Shown here: positions 54,421 through 63,590 of the stretch, one piece after another
Numbering within the stretch: the stretch's first letter is position 1
How the letters are laid out: each line of letters starts with the position of its first letter
Notes under the pieces: model-generated
Seen by the model: the letters and a program-made list of their open reading frames with translations, nothing else
Told to the model about the DNA's origin: nothing
Databases searched by the model: none
Made by a program: the position numbers and the translations under genes
Assembly (NCBI GenBank): GCA_020638995.1
Contig: JACKHM010000002.1
Location: forward strand, 992,001 to 1,056,000
Source of the DNA: Planctomycetaceae bacterium
Lineage (GTDB): Bacteria; Planctomycetota; Planctomycetia; Pirellulales; Pirellulaceae
Direction of reading: 5' to 3'
Length of the DNA stretch: 64,000 nt

Positions 54421-55740
54421 ATGGGTAAGAAGAATTTTCGCGGTCGAGGTGGGTCAGATGGCGGGGGCCAAGGCGGAGGAGGTGGACGCGGCCGAGGCGG
54501 ACGCGGTCGAGGGGGCGGACAAAACAATGGCCAAGGCCGACGACGGCGACGCGGAGGTGGCGGCGGGCAGCGTCGTGGTGAGGGCGGCGACATCGAACCC
54601 GTAGAAGACAACGATATTCCTTCCGAGCCTGGCCAGGGGCTGCTGGAACTACATCCAAATGGATACGGCTTCCTCCGAAGCACGGAAAACAACTACTCTC
54701 GGGAACGAAGTGACCCATTTGTCCCCGGTGCGATGATTGAGAAATTCGGCCTGCGACAAGGCGTGCTCATCAGTGGAATAATTCAGCACGCGCGTAAACA
54801 ACAGGGACCGCGACTGCGCGAAATTACCGATGTAGATGGCATTCGACCAGACGAATATTCCAATATCAAACAATTCGATGCCCTCACAGCTATTAATCCG
54901 GAGCAGTGGTATCGCCTCGAAACCGGTCCTCAGCCGCTGACCACGCGAGTCATGGACTTGCTGACACCGCTTGGTCGTGGCCAGCGTGCGCTGATCGTTG
55001 CCCCGCCGCGCAGCGGCAAGACAATTATGCTGCAACACATTAGCCATGGCATCTCGGAGAACCATCCGGACGTAAAGCTTATGGTTTTGTTGGTCGACGA
55101 GCGGCCTGAAGAAGTCACCGATATGAAGCGGAATATCAACGGCGAAGTAATCGCAAGCAGCCTCGACCAGGATGTCGAGAGCCATGTTCGGTTATCGCAG
55201 TTGGTCGTCGAACGCTGTAAACGCCTGGCTGAAATGGGTCAGGATGTGTTTCTGTTGATGGACTCGATCACCCGTTTGGCGAGGGCATTCAATAAATGGG
55301 TCGGCAATACCGGTCGTACGATGAGCGGTGGTGTCGATATTAAAGCAATGGATGTGCCTAAGAAGTTGTTCGCAACCGCCAGGGCGTTTGAAGAAGGTGG
55401 TTCGCTGACCGTCGTCGGAACCGCATTGATCGATACCGGCAGCCGAATGGATGACCTGATCTTCCAGGAGTTTAAGGGAACCGGCAACATGGAGTTGGTC
55501 CTTGATCGCAAACTTGCCGACCGTCGAGTGTGGCCCGCGATTGATATCACACAGTCTGGAACCCGACGCGAGGAGCTGCTCCTCGACCCGGACACATTGC
55601 ATGCGGTGACGATGCTGCGACGCACGTTAACGTCAATGCATCCGGTCGATGCAATGGAGCAGCTAACCAAACAACTCGGTCGCTTCAAGTCCAACGCTGA
55701 GTTCATCAAGCTCATTAGCGGCGCAAAAGTGTTGGACTAG
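54421..55740 (+). CDS. rho: transcription termination factor Rho with Arg/Gly-rich N-terminal extension
   Basis: 439 residues from ATG 54421; a frame extended upstream to 54289 is open but lacks Rho-like sequence. Residues 1-65 are a low-complexity segment of GRGRGGRGRGGG and RRRRRGGGGG type. The RNA-binding cold-shock domain begins near QGLLELHPNGYGFLRS. The ATPase has Walker A GQRALIVAPPRSGKTIML, Walker B VFLLMDSITRLARAFN, and the Q- and R-loop region TGRTMSGGVDIKAMDVPK. It terminates transcription as a hexameric RNA translocase. The N-terminal helical domain of E. coli Rho is replaced by the disordered segment. Confidence 0.95.
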   Translation: MGKKNFRGRGGSDGGGQGGGGGRGRGGRGRGGGQNNGQGRRRRRGGGGGQRRGEGGDIEPVEDNDIPSEPGQGLLELHPNGYGFLRSTENNYSRERSDPFVPGAMIEKFGLRQGVLISGIIQHARKQQGPRLREITDVDGIRPDEYSNIKQFDALTAINPEQWYRLETGPQPLTTRVMDLLTPLGRGQRALIVAPPRSGKTIMLQHISHGISENHPDVKLMVLLVDERPEEVTDMKRNINGEVIASSLDQDVESHVRLSQLVVERCKRLAEMGQDVFLLMDSITRLARAFNKWVGNTGRTMSGGVDIKAMDVPKKLFATARAFEEGGSLTVVGTALIDTGSRMDDLIFQEFKGTGNMELVLDRKLADRRVWPAIDITQSGTRREELLLDPDTLHAVTMLRRTLTSMHPVDAMEQLTKQLGRFKSNAEFIKLISGAKVLD

Positions 55741-55948
55741 TTTCGAGCCAGCCGAAGAAACAATCGCTCCACGCGGCACCAATCAGTTCATGGGTCCGGT
55801 TTCGCGGATCGTGCGAGTCGTGACGCAGCGCTTTGCGCATGTATAGCCGCGACCCCATGACGTCCGATGGCATTGGATGCCCCTTTGCTCGGACGCGAAG
55901 GCAGTTTCAGGCTCGGATGCCACTCCCCGCTGATTCGGAGTCCAGCCG

Positions 55949-57124
55949 ATGTTCTGTGTTCGCGCTCGCGTGCTCTTCATTCTTGGCGTCACAACGCTCT
56001 CGACCATTCCCGACGCAGCGATTGCTGAAGAGCTGCCGTTCCCGCCGCCACGACCTTCACTGAAAACGCTCGAACAAATTCGAGGCATCCTGGCGACGAA
56101 ACCAACTGGTGCTGCGTCGAATGAGCAAGGCGAGCTCATTACCGAACGCTACCCAAATGGCGCAGTTCGCCTTCAGCGATATGTGATTCAAGACGCCGAA
56201 CGCAACTACGTTAATCACGGTTCTTGGACGATGCTGGATCCACAGGGCCAGGTGATTGCGCAGGGCGAATATCAAAATGGCAAACAGCAGGGGCCGTGGA
56301 TGAGAATCATGACGGAGTTCCCTTCGGTCAACCCGGGCTTTCGACCTCCCTTTACCTCACAGGCAGAATTCGACAACGGTCAACTGCACGGCACTTGGAC
56401 AATCATCGATTCGCAGCAACACGTCGTCGGTTCGTGGCAGTTCTCGCGAGGAGAACTTGATGGTCCCGCTACGACTTGGTACCCCAGCGGCCAGCAGCGG
56501 CGCGAAATGGTATTCGCAAAGGGTACTCCCGACGGAGAATCTACGGCGTGGAAGCCGAACGGACAGATCTGGGCTCGCGAGTTTTATCGAGACGGAAAGC
56601 AACTGATACCGGTCGTCACCTGGCACAATCAAAAGCAAAAGGAGTCTGAAGGTTGGATGGTGCGGTCCAACTTTACGATCAACGCCAACTTCGATTGGTG
56701 GAACGGCACAATCGAAGTCACGCGTTCCGAAACCGAAGGTACGGATGTGAAAACAGGCCAGTGGACCGAGTGGTATGCCAACGGAACGGAGAAATTCCGA
56801 GGCACGTTCGATGAAGGAGTCGCAGTCAACGAACACGTGTGGTGGCATCCCAACGGCCAAAAAATGCTCGCCGGTGTCTACGAATCGGGCATGCAGGAAG
56901 GGCGCTGGACCGAGTGGCACGCCACCGGCATGAAGCAGGTCGAAGGTGATTACCTTGCTGGTGTAAAGACAGGAACCTGGACAACCTGGTCTGAGGACGG
57001 ACTCGTCGCGGACGTTCAACACATGCGACCTGAGACTGAAAGCGGTCGCCGCGGCGAATCCGGCATTGTCGTCAACGAGGAGCTAAACGCTCCCCACAAC
57101 GTATCCCACCTCTCCGCCCCTTAA
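55949..57124 (+). CDS. exported MORN-variant repeat protein
   Basis: 391 residues. N-terminal signal peptide (VLFILGVTTLSTIPDAAIA). At least seven MORN-like repeats of about 23-27 residues follow, each with a G-x-W-x-x-W/Y-x-x-x-G core: GSWTMLDPQGQVIAQGEYQN, GTWTIIDSQQHVVGSWQFSR, GQWTEWYANGTEKFRGTFDE and GRWTEWHATGMKQVEGDYLA. This matches the 'toxin-antitoxin YwqK' repeat family by pattern, but no toxin gene is beside it, so a role in protein binding at the envelope is as likely. Confidence 0.82.
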   Translation: MFCVRARVLFILGVTTLSTIPDAAIAEELPFPPPRPSLKTLEQIRGILATKPTGAASNEQGELITERYPNGAVRLQRYVIQDAERNYVNHGSWTMLDPQGQVIAQGEYQNGKQQGPWMRIMTEFPSVNPGFRPPFTSQAEFDNGQLHGTWTIIDSQQHVVGSWQFSRGELDGPATTWYPSGQQRREMVFAKGTPDGESTAWKPNGQIWAREFYRDGKQLIPVVTWHNQKQKESEGWMVRSNFTINANFDWWNGTIEVTRSETEGTDVKTGQWTEWYANGTEKFRGTFDEGVAVNEHVWWHPNGQKMLAGVYESGMQEGRWTEWHATGMKQVEGDYLAGVKTGTWTTWSEDGLVADVQHMRPETESGRRGESGIVVNEELNAPHNVSHLSAP

Positions 57125-57238
57125 ACTCGAAGCGATCTGGCGCGATCGGCGTCGCTCCATCGGCCTACTGGGAAAACGTGGCCATACAGCTTGCGGCAAC
57201 TAAAACGACGTTCGCGGTTTACAGGTTGCAATAACAAC

Positions 57239-57904
57239 ATGCCGCCCACGCAAGAACAAGTAACAGCCGGCCAAGCGGTCTATACGCCGCGGATGTTGGG
57301 CCTATATGACCTGATCGTATTGGGTGTTTCGAATCGCTTCATTTGGAAGTGCCCCACTGCCACACTTCTGAATCTGTACAACCGTAATGTGTCGAGCAAT
57401 CACCTCGATGTCGGAGTTGGTACCGGTTACTACCTTGACCGGTGCCGTTACCCAAGTGATCAGCCACAGGTTGCCTTATTGGACTTGAACCAGAATTGCC
57501 TGCGAGCGGCAGCATCGCGAATCGCCCGTTACCAACCGACGTGCTACGAAGGCAATGTTTTGGAGCCCCTTACACTCGAAAATCGAAAGTTCGATTCGAT
57601 CGGGTTGAATTACGTCCTGCACTGTCTGCCTGGCTCGATGCAAGACAAACTGGTTGCCGTCAGGCACTTGTCCGAATTGATAGCCCCTGGTGGAGTTTTA
57701 TTCGGAGCGACGCTTCTGTCCGGCGGAGTCGCGCGCAGTTGGACGGCGAGGCGATTGATGGGGTTTTACAACCGCAAACAGATCTTCACCAACGATAACG
57801 ACGATTTGTCGACACTCGAAAACGGCCTCTCATCGATTTTCGATTCCTGCGACATCGAAGTTGTCGGCTGTGCTGCACTGATGCGAGGCTTCAAATCCTT
57901 GTAG
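57239..57904 (+). CDS. class I SAM-dependent methyltransferase
   Basis: 221 residues from ATG 57239. Motif I is HLDVGVGTGYYLDRC, the acidic loop is VALLDLNQNCLRAA, and motif post-II is FDSIGLNYVLHCLPG, followed by the strand LIAPGGVLFGATLLSGG. These define the Rossmann-like methyltransferase fold. The YTPRMLGLYDLIVLGVSNRFIW segment before motif I matches small-molecule methyltransferases rather than rRNA or DNA enzymes. The acceptor substrate cannot be inferred. Confidence 0.87.
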   Translation: MPPTQEQVTAGQAVYTPRMLGLYDLIVLGVSNRFIWKCPTATLLNLYNRNVSSNHLDVGVGTGYYLDRCRYPSDQPQVALLDLNQNCLRAAASRIARYQPTCYEGNVLEPLTLENRKFDSIGLNYVLHCLPGSMQDKLVAVRHLSELIAPGGVLFGATLLSGGVARSWTARRLMGFYNRKQIFTNDNDDLSTLENGLSSIFDSCDIEVVGCAALMRGFKSL

Positions 57905-58037
57905 TTCGCAACACTTGTTGAGTCCATGCGTTGCCACCGCGGGACTGGGCAATACGTCGTCGGACCTGCTAAATTCTCCGTTGGCGTTTTATACGCCGCG
58001 CGCATCGAACTTCTCGACAGAAGACATGAACTGAACC

Positions 58038-61000
58038 ATGAACGAACGCTCGCAATCATCAAACAAGTTTCCGGTCCTCTCGCTGCTGGCTGGAGCCATT
58101 ATCCTTGCAGGTGCTGCCGTGGCTTTGGTACAGCTAAACAGGCAGCCCATCAAGCAAGTCGAGAATGAACCCGCATCACCCGAAACTCCCGAACTGAACG
58201 GAGAACAAGCCGCAAAGTTAATACGGATGGCCCAAATCGCAAATGGGCATTTAGAAAACATCGAATTGAGCACAGCGGACCAGCTGTATTCAGAGATTAT
58301 TCACCAAGTTCCAAACGAGCCCTTGGGGATACGCAATCAAGCGATCACCCGATACTTACTCTACGAACAGCAAAAGGTCGACGCCGACGGAGTCAACTCT
58401 GCGTTAGCAAAGCTACAAGCTATCGAACCCAACGAAGCATCGACGTATTGGCTGCTCGGAAAAGTCGCCTTGAAAGCCGGTGCTGCGGAATCGGAAACGG
58501 CCGTCAAGCAATTCGAGCGGGCGGCGAAGCTCAGCCCGGACCAAGCGGTTTACTGGTACGAAGCTTATGACGCGGCGCGCGTTGTGCCGAATGGTGAGGA
58601 ACAAGCGCGGAGGTGTTTGGCTGAAGCTCATCGACTCGCGCCGAACAACCTGTTTTTGTTGGGAGACTGGTTACTCGCGCAGGCTCAATCGGAGGATGCG
58701 TCGATGGCCGAGACACTTGCCGCCGCCAAGCAGGTCTTCGCCCCTTTGCGCGAGATCGTGCTGAAACGACATCGCGTCGACGTTCATCAGTTGCTCGACG
58801 CTGCCAGTGAAGCCTTGGCAAAGGGCGATTGGGCGGTCGTCGTCCGTAACGCTCGGATCTGCCTGAATGTGACGCGTCCTAATGACTTCACGCAGGGCGA
58901 CAAACGTGCCTTGGCACCGCATGCGCTCGAGTTCGTCGTTCACGAATTCAGCGATGCTATCAAATCGCTTGCACCGCCACCGGCTGCGGACGCGCTCATC
59001 ACTATGAACTTTACAAAGAGGGGAGGGGAGGGCGTTCGTGGAAAGATCCGCGATGCGTTGCTCGTCGACTTTGACCTCGATGCCAAATTGGATTTGCTGG
59101 TCCTCGAAGAGAGCAAACTCAGCGTATTTCGTCAGCTGGGGCCATTTCGCTGGGAGCAACTCACAACAATGGAGTTCGAAGGCGACTACTTCGGCCTACT
59201 CGCGGCAGACCTCGACCGAGATCGTGATCACGAAGTAAACAAATCAGCAAGCGAGGCAACAGATAATGAGTCCATATCGTGCTTCGACGCCGACACAGAC
59301 GTTGTGCTCTATGGCAAGTCGGGGTTGCTCGTACTGCGCAATAAAGTTCGCGAAGACGGCACTCGAAGCTTGGAAGCCGTGCCGCAAGAGGAGTCGGTCG
59401 CTCAAATCAAGGAAGTCAACAACGCGATCCTGCTCGACTTTGATCACGACAGCAACCTCGACATTTTCTGCTCCACCGCAACCGGGCTGAGCGCGTTGCT
59501 CGGCCAAGGCGAAATGGCATTTGTCGACGCGAGCGTCTATTCCACCTTTCCGCAACTCGATGCTTCAACTCCGGTGAACAGTTTGGTCGCCGTGGACTGG
59601 GATCGTGACGTTGACATTGATATTGTCGCCATCGCCAAGGATCACAGCTTTGGATACTTAGAAAATCTGCGTCACGGCAACTTTCGCTGGCAGCCATTCG
59701 ACGAAGCCTATGCACCGCTTCTGGGAAGTAGCTCTCTCGCCGTTGTCGAAGCCGACGCAAATGTTTCCTGGGACCTTGTTGGAACCGGTCAGTCGGGCAC
59801 CTCACTCTTGCTGACCCGCACGCCACAGTCCGGTGTCGTCCAATTCCAAGCAACAGAAGAAATCTCGAACGTCCCAGCCGACCGTGTTGTCCTCGCGGAT
59901 GTCGACAACAATGGACATCAAGACATGATTACATGGACCAAGGACTCCGTTTCTATCATTCGCGCCCGCTCAGACGGAACCTTTGACAATCCGATTCAAC
60001 TCAACGAAGTTCCGGCGGAGATTCTGCGTTGTGATGTCGGCGACGTTGACGATGATGGAGATTTAGATCTCTGTGTCGCGGGCACGTCGGAAGCCATTTT
60101 ATTCGCCAACGATGGAGGCAACGCAAACAATTGGCTCTCGATCCGGGCGATGGGACAAGTCGATAATGCCGGAAAGGCAAACCACCACGGGATTGGCAGC
60201 TTGATCGAAGTAAAGGCCGGGCAACTCTATCAAGCTCAAGTCGTGTCGAGGCCCGTTACACACTTCGGTCTGGGCAAAGAACCGAATGCTGCCATCGTGC
60301 GATTTTTGTGGACTAACGGCGTGCCACAGGACAAGCTCGAACCCGCAGCAAATCAAGCGATGTGTGAACTGATGACGCTCAAAGGCTCCTGTCCATACGT
60401 CTATACTTGGACCGGCGAACGCTTTGAATTCTTCACCGATTGCTTATGGGCTGCGCCAATCGGATTGCAACTGGCCGAAGACGTACTCGCTCCCTCTCGC
60501 AGTTGGGAGTATCTGCGCATCCCTGGAGATCGGCTGCGTGAGAGAGACGGACACTACGAGCTACAGATCACTGAAGAATTATGGGAAGCCGGCTACTTTG
60601 ATCTTGTCGAGCTAATCGCAGTCGATCATCCGACAGACGTCGAAGTTTTCTCGAACGAGAAAGTCGGACCAGCCGAGATCTCTGCGTTTAAGCTGCACAC
60701 CGTTCGAGAACGTCGCTATCCCGTCGCAGCGACTGATCAGAAGGGCAGGGACGTTCTATCACAAATCCGTCACGGCGACGGACAGTTTCTTCGCGCTTTC
60801 GACAAGACCATTGTGCCAGGTCTCGCCGAAGAGCACTTCCTCGAACTCGACCTGGGGCAGCTTGATGCCCCGCAGCAGATCACGTTGTTCTTAACAGGCT
60901 GGATCTATCCGACGGACACTTCATTGAACGTGGCTCTTTCTCGGCATCCGATATCAGGTGGTCCGCGCCCACCTGCGTTGCACGTTCCCGACTCGAATGG

Positions 61001-61709
61001 CAATTGGCAAGAGGTCCAGGCGTATATGGGCTTCCCCGGTGGAAAGACCAAAACGATTTCGGTTGATCTTTCTGACGCATTCTTGACCAATGACTATCGT
61101 CTTCGAATCACGACCACCGCCGAGATTTATTGGGACGAAGCGTTCTTCACCACTGATGAAGAGCCTGTCGACGTTCGGCAGACGTCCCTCAAGCTGACTT
61201 CAGCGGATCTACACTACCGAGGATTCTCTGACTCCGCGCCAAGGCAGCCCAACGCTCCGGAAACTTATGAGTACGCCAAGGTACAGGTCGATTCAAAGTG
61301 GCCTCCGATGCGCGGTAGCTTCACTCGCTACGGCAACGTACTCGAACTTGTCACCGAAGCCGACGACCGCATGGTGATCTTGGGTGGAGGCGACGAATTG
61401 ACTCTACGATTCCAGGGCCCAGAGGCAAACCTTCCGCAGGGCTGGGTGCGAGACTTTATCATGCACAATGTCGGCTGGGACAAGGATGCCGATCTCAATA
61501 CCATTTACGGTCAAAGCGTCGAACCACTGCCCTATCGTGATATGCGATCCTATCCCTACGGGCCAGAGGATCAATTCCCGGCAACGCCCGCGCACCAGAG
61601 CTACCTGGAGCGCTACCAAACGCGGGATCAGAACGCACAAAGGTTTTGGCGACGAATCAAAGACTACCCGAGTTCGACAATCGGCCATGGCTCGACGAAC
61701 AAAAACTAG
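58038..61709 (+). CDS. TPR and FG-GAP repeat protein, CRTAC1-like
   Basis: 1223 residues with a membrane helix near the N-terminus (VLSLLAGAIILAGAAVALVQ), uncleaved-looking. TPR helices occupy about residues 50-320. FG-GAP/VCBS-type beta-propeller repeats follow (DFDLDAKLDLLVLEES, DFDHDSNLDIFCSTATG, DVDNNGHQDMITWTKD, DVDDDGDLDLCVAGTSE), each with the calcium-binding D-x-D-x-D pattern. Then comes an ASPIC/UnbV-like part (NWLSIRAMG, GSLIEVKAGQLYQAQVVS). The last 450 residues (from CELMTLKGSCPYVYTWTGERFEFFTDC) have no known domain I recognise. Presumed large periplasmic protein. Confidence 0.85.
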   Translation: MNERSQSSNKFPVLSLLAGAIILAGAAVALVQLNRQPIKQVENEPASPETPELNGEQAAKLIRMAQIANGHLENIELSTADQLYSEIIHQVPNEPLGIRNQAITRYLLYEQQKVDADGVNSALAKLQAIEPNEASTYWLLGKVALKAGAAESETAVKQFERAAKLSPDQAVYWYEAYDAARVVPNGEEQARRCLAEAHRLAPNNLFLLGDWLLAQAQSEDASMAETLAAAKQVFAPLREIVLKRHRVDVHQLLDAASEALAKGDWAVVVRNARICLNVTRPNDFTQGDKRALAPHALEFVVHEFSDAIKSLAPPPAADALITMNFTKRGGEGVRGKIRDALLVDFDLDAKLDLLVLEESKLSVFRQLGPFRWEQLTTMEFEGDYFGLLAADLDRDRDHEVNKSASEATDNESISCFDADTDVVLYGKSGLLVLRNKVREDGTRSLEAVPQEESVAQIKEVNNAILLDFDHDSNLDIFCSTATGLSALLGQGEMAFVDASVYSTFPQLDASTPVNSLVAVDWDRDVDIDIVAIAKDHSFGYLENLRHGNFRWQPFDEAYAPLLGSSSLAVVEADANVSWDLVGTGQSGTSLLLTRTPQSGVVQFQATEEISNVPADRVVLADVDNNGHQDMITWTKDSVSIIRARSDGTFDNPIQLNEVPAEILRCDVGDVDDDGDLDLCVAGTSEAILFANDGGNANNWLSIRAMGQVDNAGKANHHGIGSLIEVKAGQLYQAQVVSRPVTHFGLGKEPNAAIVRFLWTNGVPQDKLEPAANQAMCELMTLKGSCPYVYTWTGERFEFFTDCLWAAPIGLQLAEDVLAPSRSWEYLRIPGDRLRERDGHYELQITEELWEAGYFDLVELIAVDHPTDVEVFSNEKVGPAEISAFKLHTVRERRYPVAATDQKGRDVLSQIRHGDGQFLRAFDKTIVPGLAEEHFLELDLGQLDAPQQITLFLTGWIYPTDTSLNVALSRHPISGGPRPPALHVPDSNGNWQEVQAYMGFPGGKTKTISVDLSDAFLTNDYRLRITTTAEIYWDEAFFTTDEEPVDVRQTSLKLTSADLHYRGFSDSAPRQPNAPETYEYAKVQVDSKWPPMRGSFTRYGNVLELVTEADDRMVILGGGDELTLRFQGPEANLPQGWVRDFIMHNVGWDKDADLNTIYGQSVEPLPYRDMRSYPYGPEDQFPATPAHQSYLERYQTRDQNAQRFWRRIKDYPSSTIGHGSTNKN

Positions 61710-61963
61710 CCTGGATTACTCACGACTTTTGTAGGCCGTATCGAGCAAACCCGTGTTGTGCCGGAACTTCGGTCACAAACCGTTACGATGTTCGCTGTGC
61801 AGAGTGTTTCGGCTGTGAATTGGTTTGTGCGCAGCTACGGCATCGATCTGCGACCTCGGTCCAGCCTACGTTGAATGATTCGAGCTAGACCGTCTTTGAA
61901 CTCTGGCAGTACAACCAACGCGGATGACAGAAAAGGTGCCGGGCTGTCATTGGGCGTTTTATA

Positions 61964-63151
61964 CCTCGCCGCGTGACATTTGATGCAATCAGCATAGCGG
62001 CGTTGGCCGGGATTGAGTAATCATTGGCGGCGCGATGGAGTCGTGGGGTGGATTCTCAGCGAGGAGGCCAAGGATGGCTCGACAGGTGGTTTGGCTCAAT
62101 GAAGTAGAGGCGGAGCGGGTCCAGCGAGTGCGGAGTCATGGCGATGGGGTACGCGTCCGGCAGTGGGCTGATATCTTGTGGCTGCTTCACAACGGCATCT
62201 GTCTCCGAGAACTGATGCGGATCGCCGGCACATCACGCAGGACGGTCGAACGCTGCCGCCGTCGCTGGCAGCAGGAAGGGCTGGACGGTCTGTTCGAGGA
62301 TCGCCATTATCGGCCCCAGTCAGAATTGGACCAATTCCGTGAGGTCGTGAAGGCGGCCTTCGATGATCAGCCGCCACGCAGTGTGGCCGAAGCGGTAGAA
62401 CGGATCGAACAGCTCACGGGAGTCCGTCGATCTTCGGAACCCGTGCGACTGTTTTTGCGTCGTCTGGGAATGTCATTTCGCCAAGTTGCCGCGATCCCCA
62501 TGCCGCCCCAAAAAATGTCGAGGAACATGTTGCCGATCAGCAACAGTTTCTGGACGAGCAACTCCAGCCAGTGCTAGAGGACGCTCGGGCGGGTCGCGGG
62601 CAGGTCTCTTCTTTGTAGATGCGGCTCACTTTGTTTTCGGCACGTTTCTGTGTTGTCTGTGGCCGTTTGGGCGTTTGTTTCTGAAAAGCCGCCGCCGGAC
62701 GCCAGCGATTCAATGTGTTGGGGGCCTGGAACGCAATCACGCTGGAGTTGATCTGCGTGACCAACACGACGGTCGTGAACACGGAAACGATGTGTGACCT
62801 GCTGCGGAGCATAGCTGCCGCGGGACTGACGGGGCCGATCACTTTGGTTCTGGATAACGCCCGCTACTAGCGGAACGCAGTCGTCATGGAGTTAGCGGAA
62901 GGCCTGCACATTCGGTTGCTGTTCCTACCTGGCTACTCACCGAACCTGAATCTGAATCTGATCGAACGGTTGTGGAAGTTCATCAAGCGCGACACGCTTC
63001 GTGGTCGTTACTACGCCGACTTCGCCACGTTCCGAGCCGCGATCACGGCCTGCCTAACTCAACTCTCCACCACACATCGCCCGAAACTAGAGAGCCTCAT
63101 GACGCTCAACTTTCAGACCTTCGAGAACGCGTCAGTCATGATGGGGTAAGG
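61964..63151 (+). mobile_element. decayed IS630-type insertion element
   Basis: About 1188 bases bounded by imperfect inverted ends (CCTCGCC at 61964-61970 and GGTAAGG at 63145-63151), each flanked by TA (61962-61963, 63152-63153), the target-site signature of IS630/Tc1-type elements. The single transposase reading frame inside is broken. The boundaries rest on very short ends and are tentative. Confidence 0.5.
62074..63149 (+). pseudogene. broken IS630-family transposase
   Basis: Three fragments in different frames add up to one transposase. Up to about 62500, frame 1 encodes the HTH region (GICLRELMRIAGTSRRTVERCRRRWQQEGLDGLFED). Around 62615-62690, frame 2 encodes FFVDAAHFVFGTFLCCLWPFG with the first catalytic Asp. 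From about 62700, frame 3 encodes RFNVLGAWNAITLELICV and LVLDNARY, then TAG 62868-62870 where homologues have Gln, then LLFLPGYSPNLNLNLIERLWKF. At least two frameshifts and one nonsense codon show that it is inactive. The extra NL in PNLNLNLIERLW may be a small duplication. Confidence 0.88.
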
Positions 63152-63153
63152 TA

Positions 63154-63590
63154 TGGAGACCCGGTGAATGGAAACTCAACCGTCGTCATGGTAGCTTCTT
63201 GCATGGTGGCGTGCTCCTTGAGTTGATGGTTAAAACGCAAGACAGTTCACTCAAAGTACGCCGCCTCTTTCAACCTCCCATCCACAACTTTTGGTTATAG
63301 CTCTGTTTTAGCCCAAGGGATTAGCAATCCAACGGACGACGACGCGGCTCCTGAGAGCTTGCAGCCGTTTGTCCTAGATGGAATTGTCCGGCGCTGCCTC
63401 ACACCGATCCGCAGCGCACCTGCCTGTGCAGCGTCACACTACAGTCACTCCTGCGATGAAGACCGATCTCATCGAAAGGTGCCGATTGAAGACGCAATTC
63501 GCAAAACACGCCGTCGCGCCGAATAGCGACGACGTGTCGATGCGTTCACCCGTCTCGATCAACGAAACAGGCAAGAATGTGCACGCGCCA
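63154..63590. other. intergenic region with no recognised gene
   Basis: Between the IS630 remnant and the RTX-like gene end. Short frames exist but show no ribosome-binding site or family features. Nothing structured enough to call. Confidence 0.5.

Noticed and set aside
56357..57022. 221-codon minus-strand frame inside the MORN-variant gene
   Set aside because: Mirror of the repeats; no start signal or recognisable domain.
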